64,000 bases of DNA from Ananas comosus (Eukaryota > Streptophyta > Magnoliopsida > Poales > Bromeliaceae), in NCBI RefSeq assembly GCF_001540865.1, contig NC_033625.1, positions 6,718,023 to 6,782,022 on the forward strand, read 5' to 3'. Positions 36,934 to 48,648 of the stretch are shown piece after piece (the first letter of the stretch is position 1; each line of letters opens with the position of its first letter). A program made the translations under genes and the position numbers. The notes below the pieces were generated by a model that saw only the letters and a list, made by a program, of their open reading frames with translations, did not search any database and was not told the DNA's origin.

Positions 36934-39900
36934 ATGCAGATGAAGTATTTGAACAATGGCCTAACCCAGAACCCCGAGCCGCGGCAGCGGAGGACGAAGA
37001 AGAATGCGCGGGCGCAGCGGGGAGGATCAATTAGCTATGCCCCGCCGCCGATAGCGGTGTCCGAGCAGTGCGTCTCGTGCACCACCTTCAACATCCTCGC
37101 GCCCATCTACAAGCGGCTCGACGACGAGGTAAAGCACGCATATTGGATCAAATGAACTGTTTTTGATATCTTCCTAGCTAGCTTGGTTCCTTACGTTAAA
37201 CTTCAAAAAGGGCCTTATATATATGGTGCTGCGCATTTTCGCACCAAGTGTATTGTGGTTGTACTTGTATCACTGTTTCTATTTTCTGTAACGACCTTCT
37301 GTCAATCCTGACAGAATCAGCAAGCGTGCAGCACGCACCGCTAAAATTCTGACAAATTTTCAGGAGTCGATTTTCGCCGTCAGAACCCGATACAAATGGA
37401 ACAATGCGCTATACCGTTAGGCCCTCTTTTCAAGTTGAACTGTAATTGCATTTTAGGAGGTGGCTGAAATTCCTAAATGGCATTTGTTTTTGTTAACAGT
37501 TCTTTTTTTTTTCCCCTCCCCTGATTCTTGGGATGGTATCAGAATTGTAGGGAGAGCCAGTTCAAAGCCTGTTGGTTGAGCAGGAACCAGAGGATAATAG
37601 ACCGGCTGTTAACGGATCGTTCCTCAATAATTTGCCTCCAAGTGAGATTGATTACTCTCTCTTGTTTTCAATTTAGGAATTGGCGGTGCAGTAACATAAT
37701 GAGATTGCCGGTTCGTTAACTTGTCTGCTATACGTTTCTTCGATTTGTTTAGGAGGTGTGGTTGGGGAATGATGAGCTTGTTGATATGTATGATAAGAGG
37801 CTTGGAGATGCTGGCTATCTCACTTTCAAGCTCGCTCGTACCAATAATCGCGGCGATGGTATGCTCAGGCTTCTTTCTTCATACTCTTTTGGATACATTT
37901 TACTAGGTATTTATATAGTTTGCAATGTTTCTCTTACTTACTTGAACATGGGATGTTGTATGCATCGAATCGGATTTTGTCCTTTAATGGTTACTGACGA
38001 TCTGCGATTCCAAAATCTGATAAGGATGGGTTAAATCATCTCTTTTTCTCTTGAGCTACTATTTTCAAGAATTGATAATTGACAGACCAAAATATTTTAC
38101 AAATACATGCTTGCATGATGGTTGCCTACGCATTGTTTAATGATTTGTTTTACCAACTCTGCTATGCACGGAACTAAGTCAAGCCTCATAGGAGCACTGA
38201 TATAATGCGTGCTTAAATCGATTTTCTGCTTACAGAGATTACATCTATTTTGTGCAGGTCTATTGACGGCTGTACATAGAGACAAATTTAGAGTTATAGC
38301 TTATAAAGAGCTTCTGTTTAATGATTTTGGAGATCGTGTTGCTCAGCTATTACATGTTGAGTTGGTTGAACCTTTCTGGAGGAATCGAAGCAGCGGCATT
38401 CAACAACAAATAATCATTCTGAATACCCATTTGTTATTTCCACATGATTACAGTCTTTGTATAGTTCGTTTGAAGCAGGTAACATGATGTTCTTGCACCG
38501 AGTAATTATTTCAGATGCTTCATATATATCGCCTAAAAATAATGTATTCACATATTTATCCCTGCATTATCTTAATTTCCATGCATAGCCTTCAAAAACT
38601 TTCGAGGCTTATTGCATTCCCTTGTACTTTCAAATGCATGTCTTTGAAAAACAATGTATAGTACAAAACCAACTTTCCCCCACGAGTTAGATGACTCAAC
38701 CTACGCAAATTTTTCAAAGGAAATATAATTTCAAGGAGCACATACGGAAATGCAGATCCTACAGTGGTTTAATATGGACATAGATGATTTTGCAGAAATA
38801 TATATGTCAAAGATCCTTTTTATTTTTCTGGGTCCATCGACAATTTTACGAGTAGTTCCGTGGAATTCTGATTGTATTTCTCATGGCAGGTGTACAAGAT
38901 CCTTCAGTACATAGAATTTTATCAGAAAGAAAATAAACTTGGTCCTATTCCTATTATACTCTGCGGGTGAGTTTGTATAACAATTTTGTCCTTTTTTGGC
39001 TTTCTCTGATATAATTTGAATAGCATCATAATGTTTATTTTCTATTCTTCACCACAGGGACTGGAATGGGAGTAAACGTGGGCATGTTTACAAATTCCTT
39101 AGGTCCCAACATTATACGTCATCATATGATACTGCACATCACTATACTGACGGTGATGCAGATGCCCATAAGGTAATTGAAGCTTAATGGTTATATATTA
39201 TGCGTAAGCCTGAGAAAAAGATCATGTCATCATTATCTTTCTTTTCACTTTTTCCCTCTTGTGTTTTTTTTCCTCTATGTAGTGGGTTAGCCATCGCAAT
39301 CATAGAGGCAACATATGTGGAGTCGATTTTATATGGCTCCTTAATCCCAATCAGCATAGGAAACCCCTGAAAACTAGCTGGAATGAAGCTGTTTTTGGGA
39401 TCATCAAGGTAATCTTTATGCTTTTCCAATTCACTGTTCGGTATATTTCCATTTTGCGCTTTCTGGTGCAGTTTGGCCAAATATCTTTTTAATCTTAATT
39501 ATGCACATGTTATACAATTTAATGATTGACATTTACGAATTCTGAGTTCTTAACATTCTTGGAATAAAAAATGAATTTAATGATAAATACTGAGTAGGTT
39601 CTAAAATTTATTTAATTAGTCATGGTGGGCGGCATATCTCCAATTCTACTTATTTAATTGCATCTAGGGAAAGATAACATTGAGATTTGTAAATTAGCAA
39701 TTACTACAGAGGTGAGGGCTATTAACATTCCATTGGCCTGTAGGTTTCTGGCCAAGTTGGGAGTGTGCCTGTTAAAAACATAGCTTTTTAGCCGTAACCC
39801 AACTCAATCTCTTTAGCTGGCGTGACTTGAATCAACATGTCACAGTATGGCAATCCTTGTCTAGAGCTATTATCAAGCAGGTCAAAATAGTGTAAAACAT

Positions 39901-40882
39901 AGTTTTTCTTATCTTAACTGATGATAATGTTATCAGTAAAGTTTGATAATCTTTGGGGAGGATCCACTGCTCTATGTATTGTAATATACTAACAGAGATT
40001 AATACGTTTTTTTCTTTGGTCATATTTCTGTGACTCGTACAAGTTGCCTCTTCCTTTGAGATTATGCATGTTTTCTGTTATGGAATTAGGTTCCCTTAGA
40101 ATTGCAAATAACAACTTGATATTTGTTTTTTTAGTATCTTCTTCGCGTAGCGTCCCTTTCAGAGGAAAATGCATTTGCCTTTCTAAAGGCAGATAATCCA
40201 GGCGATTATGTTTCATATCCAAGCTTCTCTCAGGCACTGTGTCAGGTAATTATTGTCTTTCACTCAACAGTCAACACATACCAATTTCTGAAGTTTCTGG
40301 AGAAAGAATGGCTATTTACATTTTAGTTCAAAACAGTTAGGCTTAACCGGCCATCCCAATGGCCTGAGTTTCCAAGAAACTGAGGATTTGTGGATTCAAG
40401 CTGACATTGATGGAAATGGTGTCATGGACTACGAAGAATTTCAGGTATAATAGCTTAAATTGGGTTTGGATATTGACTTTTAGTATTCAGTTTTCTCCTT
40501 GATTCTCTTTTAGTTCCAACTTGTGATATTTTACGATCTTCTAGACCTTTAATCACAATGAAAATCACAAAGTCTCACATCACTTAGTATGTCTAAATGA
40601 TCTTTTCTCAAACCTCTATCAATTAACCTTCTGCAGAAGAATATTTGGACCCCTAAACGGTCAGAGCAACCGGGTGAGAATTTCGATCAGGGTATTGATG
40701 GGGAGCTTAAGACAAATTCATTGAAACAGCAAGCCTTCGGTCTAAGCGTGAAAGATGCTGCCCTCTTCCCACCAGAGGTTGAGAAAGGAATTTGGCCCGA
40801 GAATTACTCTCTCTCTGATCATGCGCCACTAACTGCAGTGTTTTCTCCTGTAGAAGTTTCTTGTAGTTTTCCGGTTTGCTAA
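36934..40882 (+). CDS. Endonuclease/exonuclease/phosphatase-fold protein with EF-hand (At1g02270 type)
   Basis: CDS join(36934..37128, 37543..37641, 37753..37858, 38258..38478, 38890..38966, 39058..39172, 39283..39408, 40135..40245, 40337..40444, 40637..40882): ten exons in phase, 467 residues. The EEP fold, shared by CCR4-type deadenylases and DNase I-like hydrolases, is complete: TTFNILAP (Asn), CLQEVW (metal-binding Glu 99), LNTHLLFP, ILCGDWNG (Asp 234, Asn 236) and the terminal SDHAPL (Asp 447, His 448). A canonical EF-hand loop, DIDGNGVMDYEEF at 373-385, is inserted between the GDWN and SDH motifs, so Ca2+ could act inside the catalytic domain. Biochemical substrate is unknown; the Arabidopsis relative is only named an uncharacterized calcium-binding protein. 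No signal peptide is evident. A second in-frame ATG at 36940 is an alternative start. Confidence 0.93.
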
Positions 40883-42882
40883 GCCCCTCCTATGATCGGT
40901 GGTGGGGATAGAATTACATGTTTGTCAATGTAAAGGTTGTATATTTATAGGTAGAGAAGATAGGATGTTATCATAGAATAATATATGAATAGCTGAAAGA
41001 TGATATATGAAAAATTAGGTAGGTTAATTACAATTTGGTTCCTAAAGTTTGACCCTTTTTTTCAATTTCACCCTCAGAGCTTCAATCCTAACTCTTTTTA
41101 ATCATCAGAGCTTGACTGTGATCTCTATTTCTTCATAAAGAGTTTTAATTTTTGACATGTGGTCCCTAAAGTTTGGCACTGATTTCACTTCCATACTCTA
41201 TTTCAATTCTTAACAATTCAAACTGTAAAGATGTGTCGATGTGTGGCATCTTTCCAAGGAAGACTAAAGGAAGAACTAGATTATTATGCGAGACAAATTC
41301 AAGATGTTAAATTGTCAAAGTGGAATTATGAGGATGAAGTCAAAATCGGGCTAAAACTTCATGGACTATGTTGGTTAGTACATGTATGATATTTTGGTTC
41401 GTTGCCTGCTGATTTTTTACTTTACAGTGTAACACAAACGAACTTATTGATGTGATATGTATCATATTCAAAGTGTCTACAGATGTGTATGTAGATGATA
41501 CTTTTGCCTCTCCCTGCTATGAATTGTAACTGAAATACTAATAGTTACCGAAGAGAGAGGAAATAGTTTTAGCAGCTATTTGTTTGTTGGAAGTGTATCT
41601 TTTTCCTGATCTGGGATGTGACGGGTTTCTTATGGCTCTTCATTTGTTTTTTCAGTTAAAAATTGACTTCTTAGGTGATCCTCACCTTTTCTCGTTGTCT
41701 TTTTTTTTGTTCTTTCTGAGTAGGCCCTTAGTGCCTTAGTGGCTTGCCTCTATTCGGTTGGTTCATTCTTAAATTATTGGTGTACATATGTACTCTTTAT
41801 ATATTTTGCACTGACTCTAAATTAAACAAAGCATTAGATTACTCTGATAGCCAGGAACCATTAGACACCTGTACTGTGATTGAAATTACTACTTTAGGTC
41901 TCAATGACAATAATTATCATTCAGGAGGATTCTAATTTGGAATCTTGGTTAGCCTTTTACCACGTTGGTGTTATGACCTGCCGACTAGAAATTAAAAAAA
42001 TCACCTAAAGGGCCTTGCGGAAAACTTTTTAGTTTCTGGAAGCAAAAGTTCGGCGTTTCACAAACAAGAATTACGGAGATGTCGAGCTAGAACTGCTCAA
42101 GTTACTACTATGTGGATCCGAATCCCATTGAAACTTAAAATATCAGTTAGCTTACGATCCGAACCTAGCGTTATCGGGTTCGCATCTGCATTGGTCGATC
42201 CGCAAGCCTTTTTTGAGTCCCTGTGCAGCAAACCAGTCAAACAAGCCATTGCTGAGAAACCTTCTTGAAAGACACGCTTCAATGCAATGCAATAAGATGG
42301 TGCGTGCATAGCATTATAGACCCAAAATACGAGTCCTAAACAAGGGGTTCACACAACAGGGAATAAGATCCCTAAAACAATGTACTAATAATAATGAAAT
42401 TAATAAGGAATTAGGGAGCAGGTCCTTTTCAATCCAAATTATTGTAATTTCATCTCCTCACCAAATCCCCACCCACCTTTAACAAACTGTTAAACAAATG
42501 AGCCACCGCCGGAGGTGGCCCCATCTCGAATTGCCTCCTCCCTTTCAAATAATAAAAGTCAACCCTACACTCAACCACCATGACAGCAAGACCTCTTCCT
42601 CAGTTCCTCCTCGCACGCTGATATGACCAAAATACCCCTCCCTCTCACGGGGAAAAAGAGCTCGTCAGCAGGGGCAGAGTCGGCAGGTGGCGTGGATCAG
42701 TTATGCCCTCCCCATCTAGCGCCTCCGACCTGTGCAAGCTACAACACCACCTCAACAAACAAAAGGGAGACATGGGAGAAAAAGGTGTAGTACCAACTGA
42801 TATGATGATATATCACCCTCATCATCATCCATAATAATAGTAAGCGGGAAATGTTTGTTGCCGAAGAAAAGCCGCGGAGGAG
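40883..42882. other. Intergenic region downstream of EEP/EF-hand gene
   Basis: 41030-41400 holds a degenerate repeat with TTAATTACAATTTGGTTCC and inverse-like phrases, resembling 10526-10870. The rest is AT-rich; a 63-codon ORF at 41744 has no domain. The promoter of the next gene lies at the right end. Confidence 0.45.
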
Positions 42883-42904
42883 ATGTTCGATGGAATGCCT
42901 CTGA
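42851..42904 (+). promoter_or_regulatory. Upstream ORF overlapping the start of the membrane-protein gene
   Basis: An ATG at 42851 opens an 18-codon frame ending TGA at 42902-42904, overlapping the main ATG (42883) in another frame. If transcribed, it would reduce initiation at the main start or favour leaky scanning. Confidence 0.4.
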
Positions 42905-43884
42905 GGCTCGGCGAGGGAGCTGTTCAGCGCCATGAGTGGGCTTTACAGAGGATCACCAATTCAGTCCTCAAATGCACGAGATGGCAGGTGGAGGAGACCA
43001 CGGATCTCATCAACTGCCCCTACCACTACTTCTGCGAAAGCGCGTATCCGGGAGACTACCCATCCTTCGTCGACTTCTTGGTGCTTCTCTTCGCCGCAGC
43101 TTCTTTCGTATCCACTCTATCATTCACCGTTATAGCGCTCAGAAGGAGAACAGCTGCAGCAGCGGCAGCAACAACAGCAACAACGCCCAGAAGCAGCAGA
43201 AATCTGAAAAGAAAGTATCTTGTGCCTTCCGGCCCGATCTTCCTCCCGTTCGTGCTCTTAATTCTCGCCAGGGGCCAGAGAATCAATACAATCTTTCCGC
43301 TGTCTCAACTGGGTCCTGCAATACTCCAGCTTCTTCAGGCCTCAGCTCTGGCTTTTAAGAACGAGTCCGATAAGGACATCAGATATGCGGTGCTCGAGGC
43401 TTCCACTGTTTCCGGGATTCTTCACGCGAGCCTCTACTTGGACGCCATAATTATGCCTTACTATACGGGGATTGATGCTCTCAGCGGTTCGAGATTCTCC
43501 GGCGAGTGCCCGTCCTGCTTGTGCAGGACACAGGCTCTGGTCGTCGGGGGGACGGAGATTTCGTATCGTGGATTGTCGAAAACTACTCTGCTGATCATTT
43601 TCGCGCTGTGCGCGAGAATGGTGCGCAGAATGTATGGAGAGGAGAGATTCAGTTTGGCGGTCAAATCTGTGTTGGAGGGCATCAGTTGGGTGTTTGTTGC
43701 CAGTGACTGTGTTTACATGATGAACAACGGCCCGGAAGGGGGCGCGCTTTTTAGGATAGTGTATGGAGGGCTCTGTGTATTTATATTCCTCAATGTTTTT
43801 AAGATGGTGTATAGTTTCTTGAGCTGGGCAGAGAGAAGGCATGTCCAGTTAGAATTTGATAGATGTGATGATGAAATTGTTTGA
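42883..43884 (+). CDS. Plant multi-pass membrane protein of unknown function
   Basis: Single-exon gene of 333 residues. I recognise the overall sequence type, conserved in plants and annotated as uncharacterized, but no functional family. Visible: a soluble N-terminus with a conserved Cys/His-rich stretch (LINCPYHYFCESAYPGDYP, 42-60), then about seven hydrophobic segments near residues 62-85, 115-130, 138-158, 172-194, 233-248, 262-280 and 289-316. A low-complexity Ala/Thr linker (90-102) precedes YLVPSGPIFLP. A second Cys cluster, GECPSCLCR (207-215), lies in a loop after the fourth segment. The Cys pairs suggest disulfides or metal binding, an inference. No signal peptide; the C-terminus is acidic. 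ATG at 42895 in the same frame is an alternative start, and a uORF overlaps the first ATG. Function unknown. Confidence 0.85.
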   Translation: MFDGMPLRLGEGAVQRHEWALQRITNSVLKCTRWQVEETTDLINCPYHYFCESAYPGDYPSFVDFLVLLFAAASFVSTLSFTVIALRRRTAAAAAATTATTPRSSRNLKRKYLVPSGPIFLPFVLLILARGQRINTIFPLSQLGPAILQLLQASALAFKNESDKDIRYAVLEASTVSGILHASLYLDAIIMPYYTGIDALSGSRFSGECPSCLCRTQALVVGGTEISYRGLSKTTLLIIFALCARMVRRMYGEERFSLAVKSVLEGISWVFVASDCVYMMNNGPEGGALFRIVYGGLCVFIFLNVFKMVYSFLSWAERRHVQLEFDRCDDEIV

Positions 43885-46119
43885 TATATTTTTCTGTAAA
43901 TTGCTACGAGTATAGGTCTCTTGCAATAGAATTTCTTTTAATTAATTTAAGTTGGTGGAGCATTAAAGAGGAGAATTTGATGGTCCAATGTTGTAAAAAC
44001 TTGACAAATTTATGAAAAAAGTTCCTTCTGTTGGGAAAAAAAAAGAAAAGAAAAAAGGATGTGACTCGTCGTTAAGTAGGGCACCTCTGTGGAGCCAAAA
44101 TACTAAAAGCAGCTTTCTAGTAGTATAAGATAGTCTTGAGGAATTAGACTCACTTTGAATACATGACTATTATCAAAGAATCTCTTTTTAAAAAGTTTTT
44201 ACCTTTTTCTTTTTATAGTCAGAAAATATACTATATATATATATATGTACGATAAGAGAGTGATAGAAAAATATTTCTATAAAATATAAAACTTATGCAA
44301 ATCAAGCTGAGAATTTTAAGATGTGATTTTTACTCCTTTTGCCCTGCCTAATAACATAAGACAACGTTTAATACCAACTAAGTTCCTTGATCAAATAGGA
44401 TTGTTCTAGAATAAACCTTCAATGGTTATTTCAATTTCCCTTCTCTTCAATACATTATGCGCTCACTATTTTCAATTATAAATTAGCTTGGGCAGTATCA
44501 GCTCCACAAACTGCAACACTTCCTCCGAACCCGACTTGCTCGGTCTTTCTCGCTCTCTATTTCCCTCCTCCGTCCCGCTCCTGCTCTCCTCAGCTGCATA
44601 TTCTATCATCCCCTAGACGACAGAAAACAACCGATAAGAGGACTCTTATAGCTCCACCGGCAGGATTTACCATGATTTCTTCGGGCATTGAGATACTTCG
44701 TTTTTTTTTTCTCAATATCAAATTTGTGATTTTCTTCCATAGCACATCACGTTGGGTGTATTACCTTAGTCATATAAAGTCTGGTATCATGATAGCATTA
44801 TAGTCTCGAATTCATCAGTGAGCTTATCTTCCTGTTCGTCTGCATACATATATCAATTAATAATCTATATCTATATTCTACATTATGGTTATGTCATTCT
44901 TCTTTGTATGTAAAGCTCCAGGTTGTTAGTGGTTTAAAGGCGAGGTCGCCGTAAATTTTTGTAGATGATAAATCTCAGTTATTAATGATGTTTAAGCTAT
45001 TGAAATCAAGCTGAAGAGTTATCTATGCAAAGTAAAGGCTGTAACCGCGTCGTGTTAAGGATGTACGTAGTTTTCATCCATTTGGATATTTACCTCTTCT
45101 AATTCCTAACTATGATGTACCATAAAAGGAAGGAATTGAAATGAACAAATTACAGTTCCATTTAAGCATGTTGCAGGCTATAGTCAACAAGTTTGTGGCT
45201 CCTTTATTTTCCCGGCTAAGCAAGTTGCAGATGGTTTAGTTCCATCCTATAATAAAGGTTCCCATTGGTTCTGTGATGATAGTCTTTTTGGATAACTATT
45301 CTTCTTTTGAGCAATATGGGCTCTTATTGAAATTGTTCATGGACAAAGAAGTGTACAAGCAAGAAATTGTCAGGAGTTTGTATACATATAATCGCATTGC
45401 AGAGGGATGAGTTGGTGCGTCGAAAACATGCAATCCTGGATTGGATTAGAATCTTTATTGGCTGCATGTAACTTCTTGTTTTGAATCTCAGATAATTTGT
45501 TAAGAGGTTACTCAGGCATTCGAGATTGGATTAGATAAGAAGATCCAGTTCCGAGATAAAAGTCGTGCTCTTCCTAACTTGTTGTTCTCTTTTATATTAT
45601 GCACAATCCTAATTGTTTGTTGTGACACACATACATAATTGACATAAATATTTATTAAATAAGGCTTCGTTTTGATTATTATTATTATTTTCATTCTTTT
45701 TTGTAACTTAAAGTTTAGATAGAAGGTCAAATGTTATAGACATTCATTATAGTATTTATTTATTTGGCAACAAAAATAAAAAAAAAAACAGAAAGAAAAC
45801 CAAAAAAGGGAAAAAAATGTATTTATTGATAATAATGAATTTGTGTTTGAGAAACCCATGTCTATATGGTTTGGTGAGCACACCTAGTGCTCAGTTCAAC
45901 TCATAATTAAATGAATTGGCTCGAGATCGGGTAACTTACTTGGTTTGGTAAATAGGCCATTAGCTAGCCCATGTTGGGTTGGGCTCGTTCCGACCCCATT
46001 ATTTCCTAACGGAGTGCTCGCTGATAATAACGCGCCAGTGTTGGGAACAGCGGAGAGAGCCGCGGATGCTAAGTTCTTAGATCGTAGCAGTAGAGACTAG
46101 AGACTAGAGGCTAGAGAGA
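43885..46119. other. Intergenic region
   Basis: AT-rich, with poly(A) and (TA)n tracts. C/T-rich sequence at 44515-44590 resembles a 5' UTR but no open frame follows. TGGGCT-type site II motifs near 45975-45990 precede the next gene. Nothing else supported. Confidence 0.5.
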
Positions 46120-48137
46120 GTGGGAGAGACACGAACTGCTCAGCTGGCGCACATGCTATTCCACGGCGGCGGAGGCGGCGGTGGCCGTGGCGGCGCCGCC
46201 GCGGCCGCGGCGAGGATGCTGGTGAGGTATTTCTCGAGGAAGCGGGGCCAGGACGTGCGGCGGATAAACCCTAAGGTGCCGAGGGAGGAGGCGTCGGAGA
46301 TCTCCAAGGGACTCTACCAGATCGTCAAGGATCACGGGCCCCTCACCGTCGCCAACACCTGGAACTTCGCCAAGGTAGTAAAAATGGCGACTTGGCTACT
46401 ATCTCCTCTTCTCTTCTCTTCTCTACTCATCAGTGGCGTCGAAAAAGAAGATTTTTTTTTGTTTTTGTTTTTGTTTTGGGGGTGTGTGTAAAATGAAGTG
46501 GCTTTTCGTCTATCCGGCTTAATTTGGAGTTTGTAGGATCTTTTGATGGGGTGGGTTAGCATAGGTGTGAGGGTTGGGCATGCACGTAATGTGCTCGATG
46601 AATCGTCTGTCTGATGCTGAGTCTCGGAAACTTAACCTTTAATAGTTGCTATAATCGATTTGTATTGGTAGCTCCTTTATCAATGTGTTTTCTTTGTCAT
46701 TTCTATATGTTTGTGTTAGTTTCGTATTGTGACCTGAATTTCAGTTGGTTGATAAGGATATATCATATATGTTATTGATCATACATCAGAGGAGCAAGCT
46801 GATTTGTTTAATAATGCACTTAGTGGGAATTGATTGGAAGCGGCTACTTCCCGTAAGTTCACTTATGTTGGTTAATGATCAGAATGGAATGTTATATCAT
46901 CGTGTACTAACTTGTTTATCATTTCAAAGCAGTTATTTTTTTTTCTTGCTTATACCATTGTGCCTGTTTACTGTTTTAGTATGTCGCCAAATCGTTGTGA
47001 TGTCGTAATGCATCTTGATTGCTGAAATTTAGGGTGTAGAGATTTATTCAGTAGTTGCATACACTGTTACTCAACATATTGACGCTGGGGCAAGAAATCC
47101 ATATGCGATAATCTGAATAATGATTTATATTTTCGCTAGAGAGATCATTTAGTTGCTAATGCTTCATTACTTTCTAGTTGTGGTGGTAAATCTGATAAAG
47201 CTTTTTAAAATGGAGCCTGAGAAAGGGTGATAATAATGCGAAGGAATGAGTAGTCAAAAAGTTCCCAAATTTTATACTTGAACACCTAGCTGGCCGATCT
47301 GATTTTTGCTGTGTATATTGGTTTTGGCTAACTAATTTGTTGACTACATTTTACATTGGAGAGGAAGTGATATCTCTTCAATATCAATTTATACCTTTTT
47401 CCGCTTGACTAGCTTTCGTTTACACAATGACAGCCACAATAGAAATACTTGTATCAACTATCAGAAGCTCTTCTCTTCTCTTCTCTTCTTTTCTTTTCTT
47501 TTTTCTTTTTTCTTCTTCGTCCTTCTTCCTTTTTTGGGAAAGAGCGAATTTACGGAATATGTTCTTATTTGCTTTCTGGAAAGCCACAAAACTTTATTGT
47601 TGCAACTTTAATTTTGACATTTCTGCCGAATATTTTTTTGTATTATGCAACTAGCTTTTGATTCATTGACTAAGCAATCTAGGCCCTGAACCTTTTCCAA
47701 ACAACTCATCTACCATAATTAGTTATCGACATGAAGAACATATGGATGCCTATTTCTCTTCTATTAAACAGAGTTCTTAGGTGTTTGGATATCCTCTTTC
47801 ATTTAATAATGTGTAAGTTTCTTCTTTATCTAACGGCAGAAACTTATGACGCCATTTAACTTTCAATCAGGATGCAAGTATTAATGGCTTAAACAGCAAA
47901 ACCCACATGAAGATAATGCTCAAATGGATGACAGGTCGAAAGATGCTGAAGCTGTCATGTACCCACATTGGCTCTTCCAAAAAGTTCCTTTATTCGAGTC
48001 TTCCTGAAGATCCGAAGGCTGCTCAACCGACGACTCCTTTGCCAGTAACTGAGACCTTGAAAATTTCAGTACAGGGTAAGAAGGCGAGGAGGCCGAATCC
48101 ACCCCCACCCAAAAAAGGAGGTGAAGCTTTATGTTGA
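46120..48137 (+). CDS. Small basic two-exon protein, possibly mitochondrial, unknown function
   Basis: CDS join(46120..46374, 47871..48137), phase 0 join, 173 residues from the first ATG; ATG at 46153 and 46216 are in frame and the shortest form (MLVRYFSRKRGQDVRR...) gives an Arg-rich, acid-free leader like a mitochondrial presequence. The longer form carries Gly and Ala homopolymers from a GGC-rich tract. The core, from EISKGLYQIVKDHGPLTV through NSKTHMKIMLKWMTGRKMLK, looks helical and recalls a small winged-helix domain (inference only). The tail is Lys/Pro-rich (GKKARRPNPPPPKKGG). I recognise it as a plant-conserved type without a firm name; a mitoribosome-associated or nucleic-acid-binding role would fit but is not shown. 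It is convergent with the gene at 48649-49715. Confidence 0.75.
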
Positions 48138-48648
48138 TCTTATATAACAAGCTTATATTCTTAGCTTTCATGTTGGTTTTGAATTTTCTTATTTGAGAGG
48201 GAAGCCACTGTTAAATTTTCATGTTGAATCTCACTTGAAAGCATTGATGAACTTCTGCATGGATGATTTTGATATGGCCCTGTTGATGATCATTGTGGTA
48301 TTTTAATGTTGTTCTTCTGGATGATCCCTGTGGTATTTTAGTTCAGTGATAACTTTAAATTAAACTGTTATTCATTTTAAATAATGATACACTGGTACTT
48401 GATTTTATTGAGTTGTTGTTCATGTTAGTTTTGTTTTAAATAAATTATTTAATCTAGGGTTTATCATGTACTTTTGCCCTGCAAAGTATTGGAAACTCCT
48501 CATCTATATATCAGAATTTGCACAATGGAAGGAGAAGGAAAAATTCCATTTAATCCATTACAAAGAAAAGTATACAATACAAGAGTTCATCCTTCTTTAC
48601 TCCAATTGAACGGCGGATTATCATGTATCTCTTGTTCCTTGATAAAGC
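48138..48648. other. Intergenic region between convergent genes
   Basis: 511 bases of AT-rich sequence serving as the two 3' UTRs; a short direct repeat (TGATCATTGTGGTATTTTA and TGATCCCTGTGGTATTTTA) lies at about 48288-48341. No other feature. Confidence 0.5.
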
